Origin: Aquibium carbonis
Lineage (GTDB): Bacteria; Pseudomonadota; Alphaproteobacteria; Rhizobiales; Rhizobiaceae
Length of the DNA stretch: 64,000 nt
NCBI RefSeq assembly: GCF_003970795.1
Contig: NZ_RWKW01000030.1
Span: forward strand, 35,605 to 99,604
Reading direction: 5' to 3'
In this document: piece by piece, positions 39,801-47,950 of the stretch
Layout: the number at the start of each line of letters is the position of its first letter
Position numbering within the stretch: the first letter of the stretch is position 1
Position numbers and translations under genes: made by a program
Notes under the pieces: model-generated
Seen by the model: the letters and a program-made list of their open reading frames with translations, nothing else
Told to the model about the DNA's origin: nothing
Databases searched by the model: none

Positions 39801-41476
39801 ATGCCGGCGTTCGCTTCGTCGAAGGTCTCGGCATCCAGCTGACGAACCGCGGCTCCATCTCCAACGCCGGCGGCATCGACGAATGGGCGATCGTTTCGGC
39901 CCAGAACGACACCACCGTCGACAACTACGGCACCATTGCCGGCAACGTCCTGCTTGGCCCGTGGAGCAATCCGTTCAACAATTTCGCGGGCGCCCTGTTC
40001 AACATGGGCAGCACGGTGAACATCGGTGCCGACAGCACTCTCTCCAACCACGGCACGCTTTCGCCGGGCGGGGAAGGCGTTGTCCAGACCACGACGCTGA
40101 CCGGCATCCTGGTCAACGAGGCGACCGGCACACTGTTGTTCGACGTCGACATCGAGAACGCGACGACCGACCGCTTGAACGTGACCAACACGGCCGCGCT
40201 CGATGGAAACCTGCGCCTGAACTTCGTCAGCGCGACTGGCACGCCGGGCTCATACACCATCGTCACGACCGGCGAAGGCGTCACCTCGCAGTCGCTGACG
40301 CTTCTGAACCCGTTCGTGCTCGCCGACATTGCCACGGTCAACAACGGTAACGACGTCGAACTGTCGATCCATGGCTTCGACTTCAGCCCGGCCGGCATGA
40401 GCGAGAATGCGAGCTCGATCGGCAACGCCATCCAGACCAGCATCCAGGGCAACGGCGCACTGGAGCCGATCGCGGTCGCGCTGCTCAACCTGCAGACGCC
40501 GGAGGAAGCCGAGGACGCTTTCGAACAGTTGTCGCCGAACACCTACGTCGCCGACCAGATCGGATCGGTGGATTCGATCGCAACCTTCTCGAACAGCATG
40601 CTCAGCTGCCGCATGGCCAGCGGTGAGAACGCCTTCGGCGCCGAGGGCGAATGCGCCTGGGGCCGTGCGGTCTACAGCGCCTACGATCTCGCCGCGAATG
40701 GCGATAATTCGGGCTTCAACAGCCGTTCGGTGGAGATGATGGGCGGCGTGCAGGTGGCGGTCCCGGACACGGCCTGGCGTCTGGGCGGATCGGTCGGGTT
40801 CCAGGCGTCCGAACAGGACGGCAACAATGGCTCGTCGAGCGAGGGCAGCAGCTTCACCGTCGGCGCGGTGGCGAAGTACGCGCCCGGCCCCTATCTGTTT
40901 GCGGCCTCCGTCGCCGCGTCTCGCGGCAACTACGACACGCTGCGGCCGATCGACATCGGCAACTTCACCGACCTGCTGTCCGGCGAGACCGACGTGACGA
41001 CCGTGAGCGGTCGCCTGCGCGCGGCCTACACCATGGAACAGGGTGCCTTCTACCTGCGCCCGATGGTCGATGCGTCGGCGACCTATGTCAGGACCGGCGC
41101 CTTCACCGAGACGGGCGGCGTTGCCTCGTTGAGCGTCGGCGCGGTCGAAAACACCGTTCTGGCGCTGATGCCCGCCATCGAGATCGGCGGCCAGGTCTCG
41201 GTTGGGGAGGACATGCTGCTGCGACCCTACCTGCGTGGCGGCGCAAGCGTCTATTCGGGCAACGAGTATTCGCTGACCGGCAGCTTCACCGCCGATGGCA
41301 ATGCGGCAGCGCCGTTTACCGTGACGTCATCGTCCGAAGACGTTCTCTGGACCGTGTCGACCGGCGTCGATCTCCTCAGGGGAGACGTCGGAACCCTGCA
41401 GATTTTCTACGAAGGGGCCTTTGGCGAACACACCACGATCAATTCGGGCGGCGCCAAATTCAGCGTCAACTTCTGA
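36806..41476 (+). CDS. Large autotransporter with an alternating solenoid-repeat passenger
   Basis: About 1,556 residues. Type Va secretion layout: a long signal sequence with RRTTRALLSGAALGTVFLAL ending APAEA, a passenger, and a C-terminal autotransporter barrel at ~1275-1556 (from CAWGRAVYSAYDLA to the terminal FSVNF with final Phe). The passenger is ~34 rungs of 24-30 residues, each with the pattern G-I-[YFH]-A...V-T-V...T-G-[DN]-I...G, a beta-solenoid. The start is uncertain: 36806 (MIDMTVGS) gives a normal extended signal, and in-frame ATGs exist at 36614 and 36782. Likely surface adhesin; the synthase gene follows 17 bases downstream. Confidence 0.88.
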   Translation: MIDMTVGSTLFRPSEGRVDQRRTTRALLSGAALGTVFLALGMPAPAEAACLADGTTLTCTGDLGAGVIVADPIERLEINGVTAMIAPAEGVSGIDFQSSGVIAIVSDTGAYQILATDADGIHADSWNGSITIEHTGDIRSVGGYGVRTISLAGTSVTVDGDIEASLGGIVVNNDDAGTTTEISHTGDILVTEGAGISAVTSSTPLVVVNEGSINASGDGISAVNTSESGSVTVTQTGNVIAGDRGIHADAAFGSVTLTSAGNISSVGDGIQLLSTGSDVTATHTGNVTSTEGRGIFLDAPTAGASLSGSGTIQSYGDGIFAQSTGVAHSTSVTWTGNITSEIGKGIYAYAANGAVTVLSAGDIVSSGDSIFAMNVSTDGTAEDVSVTHTGDLTSNAGNGVYAYTAGGQVDVTVNNSILTASGYGIFAQTKGTAVDDDVTVEFNGTIAQSWIGILAEANTGTVLVTSSGEIAAWDHGIWAANTGGGNVTVSQTGGIDAGTGHAIYAYSPHGAVSVTATGDMFRSGMTAFYVETKSGNAATVNVTGDIVSGDGGITALSAQGTVTVTMRGDIDAGADGIYAESKDNDLVKVDTIGDITAGGSAIFAASSQGVVDVDSIGNLSAGGYGIYAANLGDNVVTVNSTGNIDAGNRGIHAQSATQAVTIVTSGAVTSGSDAVFAESLGGNIVSITSIGNLVAGTDGDGIYAFSATGTVTVTSTGDIDAGDDGIFARSTGGQDVSVTSLGDIGAGTGYGIYGYSATGAVTIGSTGEIVSGDHGIYALNLGYGTVGVTQVGDIDAGGSGIRATSTAGIVSVSNKGNIDAGGDGIYALTLGYEAATVTNEGYIDANGYGIHGHSDAGSVTIDNKGAIWSGSDGIRATTLSSSLVKVTQLGDIDSGGYGVFVNAEAGDADIDTTGDITSVNHGIYVLTNGNTLIDIDHRGSITSTSGNGITATSVAQATIDVSVSGGTVSGALDGIRLASEREMTVTVGADASVIGGAGNAGVRFVEGLGIQLTNRGSISNAGGIDEWAIVSAQNDTTVDNYGTIAGNVLLGPWSNPFNNFAGALFNMGSTVNIGADSTLSNHGTLSPGGEGVVQTTTLTGILVNEATGTLLFDVDIENATTDRLNVTNTAALDGNLRLNFVSATGTPGSYTIVTTGEGVTSQSLTLLNPFVLADIATVNNGNDVELSIHGFDFSPAGMSENASSIGNAIQTSIQGNGALEPIAVALLNLQTPEEAEDAFEQLSPNTYVADQIGSVDSIATFSNSMLSCRMASGENAFGAEGECAWGRAVYSAYDLAANGDNSGFNSRSVEMMGGVQVAVPDTAWRLGGSVGFQASEQDGNNGSSSEGSSFTVGAVAKYAPGPYLFAASVAASRGNYDTLRPIDIGNFTDLLSGETDVTTVSGRLRAAYTMEQGAFYLRPMVDASATYVRTGAFTETGGVASLSVGAVENTVLALMPAIEIGGQVSVGEDMLLRPYLRGGASVYSGNEYSLTGSFTADGNAAAPFTVTSSSEDVLWTVSTGVDLLRGDVGTLQIFYEGAFGEHTTINSGGAKFSVNF
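37163..39724 (+). repeat. Tandem coding repeats of the autotransporter passenger
   Basis: About 34 degenerate units, each beginning GI[YFHR]A-like and containing T-G-[DN]-I near residue 18. From the fourth unit on, units alternate between a short form, 24 residues in all but one case (e.g. GIYAFSATGTVTVTSTGDID) and a longer form of 25-30, giving a ~49-residue (~147 bp) super-repeat. The unit sequences have diverged, so this is an old expansion, not a recent array. Confidence 0.85.
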
Positions 41477-41493
41477 TCGGCAGGCACCATCTC

Positions 41494-43956
41494 ATGACGA
41501 TAGGTACTGAAGTTGACCCTGGCGGCACGGTAGCGGTACCCACCGCCGTCGGGCGTGCTTTCGGCCGGATCAGGACGGCGAAGGAGAAACTCCGCCAAGC
41601 CTTGCGGTCTTGGGTAGCGGAACAGCGCCGCACCATCGGGTCGACCGGCATCAAGGTGGCGATCGCCAGCTCGATCGCCATGTTCGCCGGGTTTGCGGCC
41701 TTCCATTTCGGCACCCTGGGCATGACCGGGTCCGACATCGTCTTCTACTATGCCATGCTGAGCGCGCTGCTTTATTGCAGCCTCGCCTATCAGTTGAACC
41801 GCTTCGGCGCATCGCGGCGCCGGGAGGAGCTTGCCGGCCTCCTGGACGTGGACGTGCCCTGGCGGGAACCAGCGAACGCGCCATCGGTCTCGATCCTGAT
41901 ACCGACCTATCGCGAAGAGCGTCGGGTTCTGATCGGCACGATCGTCTCGGCCGCGCTCGCCGAATACGCCAATCGACGGATCGTCGTCCTCGTCGATGAT
42001 TCACCGGCCGACCAGAAGGCGTTGAAGGCCACGCTCTCCACGATCGAGGAGACGGCAGGCTGGCTGAAAGACCAGGCGGATCGCCTGCGCGCTGCAAACG
42101 CGGCCTGGCAAACGCGCAAGTCCACCCAGCCGTTCGACCCGGCCGCCGAGTCGCGGCATCTGGTCGAGGCTTACCGTGATCTGGTGAACTGGCTGAATTC
42201 GCTTGCGGCGCGCCTGGATGCCGAGTCCTCGGAAGAATTCAGCCACGTCGATGGGTTCGTCATCGAGAAGATCGTCCGCGACGCAGCCGCGCGTTACCGG
42301 AGCCGCGGCGACCGGCTGGCGTCGGCGGACCTGACATGGGCGGAGGCGGATACCGAACATGCCCGCCTGGCGGTTCTCCTGTGTGACGACATCGGCCACT
42401 TCCAGCGCAAGACGTTCGACAACCTTTCGCATGCCCCCAACAAGGCGATGAACCTGAACGCCTATATCGGTCTGATGGGCGGTCGGTACGTGAGGGTTCA
42501 CCGAAACGGGGTCACCGGCCTGGAGCCGGCGAACGGATCCAACGTCGACATGGACATCCCGCGGCCCGACTACGTCCTGACGCTCGACGCTGACAGCGTG
42601 ATCCTCAACCGCTACGTCGCCACGCTGGTCGAAGTGCTCGAGAGCGATCCGACCGCGGGGGTGGCGCAGACGCCCTACCTGACCTTCCCGAACGGCGATT
42701 CCCCGGTGGAACGCATCGCGGGAGCCACGACCGACATCCAGTATCTGGTCCACCAGGGTTCCAGCTGGTTCGACGCGGCCTATTGGGTCGGCGCGAATGC
42801 GTTGATCCGCTTCTCGGCCCTCGAGGCCATCGCCAAGACCCAGGTCGAAGCCGGAAAGCCGGTCAAGGTCTTCATCCAGGACAAGACCGTCATCGAGGAT
42901 ACCGGCTCGACAATCGACCTGCTGCAACGCGGCTGGCGCGTGCAGAATCATTTCGTTCCTCTCGCCTACAGCGCCACGCCGGCGGATTTCGGCGCGCTCG
43001 CCATCCAGCGCAAGCGCTGGGCCAATGGTGGCCTGATCATCCTGCCGGAATTGTTGCGCGAATACATGCGATCCCCGGAGCGCATGAACCGCTTTCCGGA
43101 ACTCGTACTGCGCACGCACTATCTGCTGTCGCCCGTGATCGGCAACGTTGCCGTGTTCATGCTGATGATCTGGGCCGGAGCGGAGGCCAGCGGCATCCTG
43201 TGGACGCCGGTGATCATGCTCCCCTATTTCGCGCTCTACATGCTCGATCTGAGGCGCCTGGGCTACCGGGCGCGCGACCTGTTCGGCGTCTGCGCGCTCA
43301 ACCTGATGCTTCTGCCTGTCAACTTCGCCGGCATCCTGGCGTCCATCGTCCAGATGGTAACGGGGCGGAAAGGCAGCTTCAACCGAACCCCCAAGGTATC
43401 CAGCCGGACCTACGTTCCACCCTATGCGCTCCTGTTCAACCTCGGCGTCCTGATGCTCATGCTCGCCTATGCGACCAGGGCGGTGATGTACGGGGAGTAT
43501 TCGGGAGCGGTGATTCCGATCGTGAACATCCTGCTCTACAGCTACGGGCTGATCCGTTTCGTCGGCATTCTCGACAGCATCGGCGACATGTTTCCCGCAT
43601 TGCGGCGCATGGCGCTTGCCTGCACGGACGCTCTCACCCGCCTGTCCAGGCTCAGCGTTCCGTTCCTCCCGCCCATGGGCAACCGCTACGTGACCGTGCC
43701 CGGGCTGGCAGCCGCGCTGATCCTGCTGACACCGGCGCCATCGGGATCGCGAATCCCGGCCGCTCCGGAATCACCTGCGCCGGCTGCATCCACATCGGCT
43801 GCTCCCGTTCATCGACTGCCGATGACCATGACGCCGCCTGCCCATCCGGTGGTTGACGGCGTTGCTTTCAACGGTTCCCGCCTTGGCGATCCCGCCCCGC
43901 AGGAAGGCACCACCGTGGACGCGCCGAGCGTCGACCCAGAAGCCCCCAGGCCCTAG
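41494..43956 (+). CDS. Processive membrane glycosyltransferase family 2 (cellulose-synthase-like)
   Basis: 820 residues. Two helices at ~53-100 precede a GT-A domain: SILIPTYREER, the UDP-site VVLVDDSPAD (D168/D169), DxD as LDADS (D365, D367), the base region IEDTGST and QRKRW at 505-509. At least five C-terminal helices and a Pro/Ala-rich tail follow. The first Asp and the DxD are ~196 residues apart, against roughly 67 in BcsA, because of a helical insertion (TIEETAGWLKDQADRLRAAN onward). No PilZ domain is apparent. Product unknown. It lies 17 bases after the autotransporter and upstream of the Sel1 lipoprotein. Confidence 0.88.
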   Translation: MTIGTEVDPGGTVAVPTAVGRAFGRIRTAKEKLRQALRSWVAEQRRTIGSTGIKVAIASSIAMFAGFAAFHFGTLGMTGSDIVFYYAMLSALLYCSLAYQLNRFGASRRREELAGLLDVDVPWREPANAPSVSILIPTYREERRVLIGTIVSAALAEYANRRIVVLVDDSPADQKALKATLSTIEETAGWLKDQADRLRAANAAWQTRKSTQPFDPAAESRHLVEAYRDLVNWLNSLAARLDAESSEEFSHVDGFVIEKIVRDAAARYRSRGDRLASADLTWAEADTEHARLAVLLCDDIGHFQRKTFDNLSHAPNKAMNLNAYIGLMGGRYVRVHRNGVTGLEPANGSNVDMDIPRPDYVLTLDADSVILNRYVATLVEVLESDPTAGVAQTPYLTFPNGDSPVERIAGATTDIQYLVHQGSSWFDAAYWVGANALIRFSALEAIAKTQVEAGKPVKVFIQDKTVIEDTGSTIDLLQRGWRVQNHFVPLAYSATPADFGALAIQRKRWANGGLIILPELLREYMRSPERMNRFPELVLRTHYLLSPVIGNVAVFMLMIWAGAEASGILWTPVIMLPYFALYMLDLRRLGYRARDLFGVCALNLMLLPVNFAGILASIVQMVTGRKGSFNRTPKVSSRTYVPPYALLFNLGVLMLMLAYATRAVMYGEYSGAVIPIVNILLYSYGLIRFVGILDSIGDMFPALRRMALACTDALTRLSRLSVPFLPPMGNRYVTVPGLAAALILLTPAPSGSRIPAAPESPAPAASTSAAPVHRLPMTMTPPAHPVVDGVAFNGSRLGDPAPQEGTTVDAPSVDPEAPRP

Positions 43957-44028
43957 GCGGAGCACCGGACAGATGCTACGAGACGCGATCATGACCGTCA
44001 CCGGGCCGGCATACAGGATGACGATACG

Positions 44029-44694
44029 ATGAAACGGAGACGGATACGCATAATCGACGTGCTGCTGCTGAGCGTGCTCACGGCCTGCACCATCGATGCG
44101 GCGACCAAGATGGACGACGACAGCAGCCTTGCCGCTCGCCAGGCGTTCCAGGCCGGCGACACGCTGTTGAAACAGGGTGGCGCCAAGAATGAGGTGCTTG
44201 CGGCGCGCTATTACAAGCGAGCCGCCGACATGGGCAGCCACTGGGGTCATTACAAATACGGCACCATGCTTCTCGAGGGAAAAGGCGTCGCCAAGGACGT
44301 TCCGGCAGCCGCGCAGGCGTTCAGCACGGCCGCCGAGCAGGGCAATGGCTGGGCGCAGTATCAGCTCGGCGTGCTGTATCTCGATGGAAACGGCGTGCCG
44401 CAGGACGTGCCCCGCGGCACAGCCCTCCTCGGCAAGGCTGCGGACCAGAACATTTCCTGGGCGCAGTACCGGCTCGGCGACATGTACGCCACCGGCACCG
44501 GCGTGCCGCAGGATCTGACGAAGGCCCGCGCCTACCTGGAGAAATCAGCCGCGCAGGACATCTCCTACGCCCAGTTCGCCCTTGCCAACCTGATCATGGA
44601 CAAGGAGCCCCAGCGCGCGAAGACGCTGCTGCAGACGGCCGCCGCTGCGGGCAACCAGCTGGCCGCCAAGCGGCTGGCCCAGATCGCCGGCTAG
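44029..44694 (+). CDS. Sel1-repeat lipoprotein
   Basis: 221 residues. N-terminal MKRRRIRIIDVLLLSVLTAC is a lipoprotein signal with lipobox LTAC and the modified cysteine C20. The rest is four or five Sel1 repeats (GHYKYGTMLLEGKGVAKDV, AQYQLGVLYLDGNGVPQDV, AQYRLGDMYATGTGVPQDL). Sel1 lipoproteins scaffold envelope and exopolysaccharide complexes such as AlgK. Gene order after the GT2 synthase (72 bp apart, same strand) suggests it is the periplasmic partner of that synthase; AlgK-like function is inference. Confidence 0.87.
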   Translation: MKRRRIRIIDVLLLSVLTACTIDAATKMDDDSSLAARQAFQAGDTLLKQGGAKNEVLAARYYKRAADMGSHWGHYKYGTMLLEGKGVAKDVPAAAQAFSTAAEQGNGWAQYQLGVLYLDGNGVPQDVPRGTALLGKAADQNISWAQYRLGDMYATGTGVPQDLTKARAYLEKSAAQDISYAQFALANLIMDKEPQRAKTLLQTAAAAGNQLAAKRLAQIAG

Positions 44695-44787
44695 ATTCGT
44701 CCCGATACGACCGAAGCCCTTGCGGCCGCCGCGACAGGGGACCATGCACATAGACCTGTCTCCTGGGTCTGCGCGGACAGGGGCCCC

Positions 44788-45798
44788 TCACCCTCCGATG
44801 CCTGGAAACGCGTCCTGCCGATCGAGCAGGGCCTCGGCCGTGCGCCAGGCGACCTTCTCCTTGTCGCTGTCGGAGATCGCCGCCTCCCGGATCGCATCGA
44901 GCGGACTGTCGTGGAAGATCGGGTAATCCGATCCGGCCATGATCCGATCGGCGCCGTAGAGCTTGACTGCCGCCTCCAGAGCGCGCGGCCCCAGCGAGGC
45001 GGCGTCGTACCAGATCCGCTTCAGCCGTTCGGCCGGGAACGGCTGGTCGGCATTGCGATGGCGACCGATGCTTTCCATGCGTTCGACGATGAAGGGGATC
45101 GTCCCGCCGAGATTGATCGCCTGAAAGGCGATGTCGGGAAACGCGTCGAGCAGATCCGACAGGATCAGCGTCAGGACGACCTGTGAGGCCTGCGCCTGCA
45201 GCGCCACGGCAGAGGTGCGGTACTGCGGATGGTCGGCCGCAAGCGCCGGCGCGTCCTCGCCAACCATGAGGCCCGGATGCAGCATCAGGAGCGCGCCGGT
45301 CTCGTTGGCCGCTCTCAGCACTGGCTCGAGCGCACGGGCTTGGGCGATCGTGTTGAAATAGTTCGACGGCAGGATCGCGCCAGGCAGCCTCAATTCGCGA
45401 CGAACGCGGACCAACTCGAGCGCCGCTTCCTCCATGTCGGCGAGCGGCAATCCGGCCAGCGCCGTCAGCCGCCCACCGGTCCGCGCTCGCAACTCCGCCA
45501 TGTGGTCGTTGAAGGCGCGGATGGCGGGCAGCGATTCGGCAAGGGGCAGGACGTCCGCGCACAGCGCGCCGGGAAAGGTCAGCATGCGCCGCGTCACCCC
45601 CTGCGCCGCCATTTTCGCCAGGCCGATGGTATGGTCATGATGGGATGGCGTGAACGGAAACTCGCCATTCATGGCGAGCATGACCGGGCCGTCGATGGTC
45701 TCGCGAAGGCAGGGCCTCGAAGCGCGCCGCGCCAGCATTTCGGCCAGCCCGCCGCCGTAGAAATGGGCATGCATGTCGGTGCAGCGCGAGAGGTCCAT
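44788..45798 (-). CDS. Amidohydrolase family 2 (ACMSD-like) metal-dependent hydrolase/decarboxylase
   Basis: 336 residues. The TIM-barrel metal site begins with CTDMHAHF (H10, H12), continues with LMLHPGLM and ends with AGSDYP, the pattern of aminocarboxymuconate semialdehyde decarboxylase relatives. These act on ring-cleavage products of aromatic compounds. The start at 45798 is chosen over an upstream codon at 45864 because the protein homology begins here. Divergent from the Rieske oxygenase gene, 87 bp away, so the two probably belong to one pathway. Confidence 0.83.
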   Translation of the reverse strand: MDLSRCTDMHAHFYGGGLAEMLARRASRPCLRETIDGPVMLAMNGEFPFTPSHHDHTIGLAKMAAQGVTRRMLTFPGALCADVLPLAESLPAIRAFNDHMAELRARTGGRLTALAGLPLADMEEAALELVRVRRELRLPGAILPSNYFNTIAQARALEPVLRAANETGALLMLHPGLMVGEDAPALAADHPQYRTSAVALQAQASQVVLTLILSDLLDAFPDIAFQAINLGGTIPFIVERMESIGRHRNADQPFPAERLKRIWYDAASLGPRALEAAVKLYGADRIMAGSDYPIFHDSPLDAIREAAISDSDKEKVAWRTAEALLDRQDAFPGIGG

Positions 45799-45885
45799 GC
45801 GGGCGTATCCGATCCCAAAGCCGTACTTCAGTTTCACTAAACCCCATGCTAATGTCGGCGGCAAGTCGCGCCACCGGAGAATCCG

Positions 45886-46956
45886 ATGCAGCCTTCAGCT
45901 TTCATCCGCAACACCTGGTATGTCGCCGGCCGCAGCGAGGATTTCGGCCGCGACCTCAAGCCGATGACGCTGCTCGGCGAAGCGATGGTGTTCTTCCGGA
46001 GGCTGGACGGCTCCGTCGCTGTGCTGGAGGACGCCTGCCCCCACCGCAAGCTTCCGCTCTCGAAAGGCGCCTTGAAGGGCGACACCGTCGTTTGCGGCTA
46101 CCATGGCCTGACCTTCGACGGCTCGGGCCGATGCGTGGCGGCGCCGACGCAGGAGCACATGATTCCGAAGCGCGCGCGCGTCGCTTCGTGGCCGGTAATC
46201 GAGCGCTACGGCTTCGTCTGGGTCTGGCCGGGCGAACCGACGCTTGCGGATCCGTCTGCCCTGATCGACATCCCGCATTTCGACGACCCCAGTTGGGGCC
46301 GCACGGCGCGCGGCGCGCTGCCGATCGCTTGCAACTACCTCTGGATCACCGACAATCTGCTCGACCCCTCGCACGTCGCCTGGGTGCACGTGACGTCGTT
46401 TGCCGGCGCGGGCTCCGACACGCTGCCTTTGGAGATGACGGAGGACGATGATGGCGTGGTCGTCTACCGCTGGATCCACGACAAGCCCGCGCCGCCCTAC
46501 TATGCCCCCTTCCTCGCCTTCGCCGACAATTGCGACCGCAAGCAGCATTACGAGATGCGGCTCCCGGCGATCGCGCTCAACATGTCGGTCTACGCGCCGG
46601 GGGGCTCCGGCGCGTCGGGAAACGACATCCCGGAAGGATCCTTCGTCAACGTCTCCTACAATTTCATCACGCCGGTGGACGAGGACAACTCGCTCTATTT
46701 CTGGTTCCAGCACCGCAACCAGCGGGCCGACGATACCGCCATGTCGGAGCGCATGTTCGCGGGCGCGACCATGGCGTTCAACGAGGACAAGGACGTGCTG
46801 GAATCGGTCCATCGCGGCATGAAGAACCCGCGCTCGCCCAGCATCAATCTGGGGCTCGATGCCGGCGCGCTGCGCTTCCGGCGCAAGGTCGAGCGGCGCA
46901 TCGCCGCCGAGGCGTCTCAGGAAGCCGCAAGCGAGGCGTCGGTGATGGCCGGCTGA
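45886..46956 (+). CDS. Rieske non-heme iron oxygenase, alpha subunit
   Basis: 356 residues of the VanA/CarAa-like class. The Rieske [2Fe-2S] ligands are C51-x-H53 and C70-x2-H73 (CPHRKLPLSKG and CGYHGLTF). The mononuclear iron site is ITDNLLDPSHVAWVH (H163, H168 with a downstream Asp). Such enzymes hydroxylate or O/N-demethylate aromatic rings using a separate reductase, which is not encoded here. The start follows GGAG at a normal distance. The 3' end overlaps the convergent LysR gene by 40 bp. Confidence 0.92.
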   Translation: MQPSAFIRNTWYVAGRSEDFGRDLKPMTLLGEAMVFFRRLDGSVAVLEDACPHRKLPLSKGALKGDTVVCGYHGLTFDGSGRCVAAPTQEHMIPKRARVASWPVIERYGFVWVWPGEPTLADPSALIDIPHFDDPSWGRTARGALPIACNYLWITDNLLDPSHVAWVHVTSFAGAGSDTLPLEMTEDDDGVVVYRWIHDKPAPPYYAPFLAFADNCDRKQHYEMRLPAIALNMSVYAPGGSGASGNDIPEGSFVNVSYNFITPVDEDNSLYFWFQHRNQRADDTAMSERMFAGATMAFNEDKDVLESVHRGMKNPRSPSINLGLDAGALRFRRKVERRIAAEASQEAASEASVMAG

Positions 46957-47855
46957 CGTTCGACCTCGTGATGCAGCCAGTCGCGAAACACCTGGATGCG
47001 TTCGGTTCGCAGCGATCCTGCCGGACACACGAACCAGTAGGAAAATTGCGACGGGACGAGTTCGGGAAAGGGCCGGACCAGCCGCCCATCGGTCAAGGCG
47101 TCGATGACCAGTGGCTCACGGCCAAGCGCCACGCCATAGCCGTTGATCGCCGCCTGAACGACCATGTTGGACTGTCCGAAACGTCGCGCACGCTGCGGCT
47201 TGGGCAGCTTGCGGCCCGTCTCCTCGGCCCAGTACTGCCAGGTAGGCGGGCGCCCGCCGATGTCGGCGATCTCGTCGTAGAGCAGCGTGTGATGGGCGAG
47301 ATCGTCCACCGAGCGGATCGGCGGCCCCTTCTCGATGAGCTTTGGCGCGCAGACCGGGAACAACCGTTCGGTCAGCAGACGCTCGACGTGAAGGCCCGGA
47401 TAGCTGCCCAGACCATAACGGATCGCCACGTCGACCTCGTCGTCGGCGAAGTTGGCGAGCGACCCCGACGTCAGGATGGAGACGGGAAAATCGGGATAGC
47501 GCTGGTCGAACTCGATCAGGCGCGGAATGAGCCAGATGAAGGCGAAGCCGGGAAGGCAGGATATGCCGATGGTCAGGCTCTCACCGGGCTTCACGCGCAA
47601 CGCGTTGCAGGCCTGCGCGACCTCGCCGAAACCCTGTGCGACGGCCGCGGCCAGTTTCAACCCGTCCTCGTTGGCCGTGGCGCGACCGCCGCCCCGGATT
47701 ACCAGCCGGCGGCCGAGCCAGTCTTCCAGCGTGCGCACATGCTGGCTCACCGCACTTTGCGTGACGCCCAGTTCCTCGGCCGCACGGCCGAAGCCCTGCA
47801 GCCGCACGACGGATTCGAAGGTTCTCAATGCCGCGAAAGGAAGGTTCGCCTTCAT
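46917..47855 (-). CDS. LysR-family transcriptional regulator (GcvA-like)
   Basis: 312 residues. The winged HTH is at ~18-45 (LQGFGRAAEELGVTQSAVSQ) and the LysR substrate domain follows with SLTIGISCLPGFAFIWLIPR. GcvA-type regulators of this class control small operons. It is flanked by the Rieske and M29-like genes; the divergent gap of ~95 bp to the M29-like gene is where a LysR box would be expected. No strong ribosome-binding site before the ATG. Confidence 0.9.
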   Translation of the reverse strand: MKANLPFAALRTFESVVRLQGFGRAAEELGVTQSAVSQHVRTLEDWLGRRLVIRGGGRATANEDGLKLAAAVAQGFGEVAQACNALRVKPGESLTIGISCLPGFAFIWLIPRLIEFDQRYPDFPVSILTSGSLANFADDEVDVAIRYGLGSYPGLHVERLLTERLFPVCAPKLIEKGPPIRSVDDLAHHTLLYDEIADIGGRPPTWQYWAEETGRKLPKPQRARRFGQSNMVVQAAINGYGVALGREPLVIDALTDGRLVRPFPELVPSQFSYWFVCPAGSLRTERIQVFRDWLHHEVERQPAITDASLAAS

Positions 47856-47950
47856 ATAAGTGCTGCTAATGAAGCATTTAATCGAAGTCAAATCGGCGGC
47901 CGATGGCCAGCACGTTTCGGTGCCCACGAGACGGCGCGAGGAGGCCTCGG

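Noticed and set aside
37901..40051. A ~716-codon minus-strand frame opposite the autotransporter repeats
   Set aside because: It mirrors the repeated coding sequence; its apparent repeats are only the reverse frame of the solenoid units.
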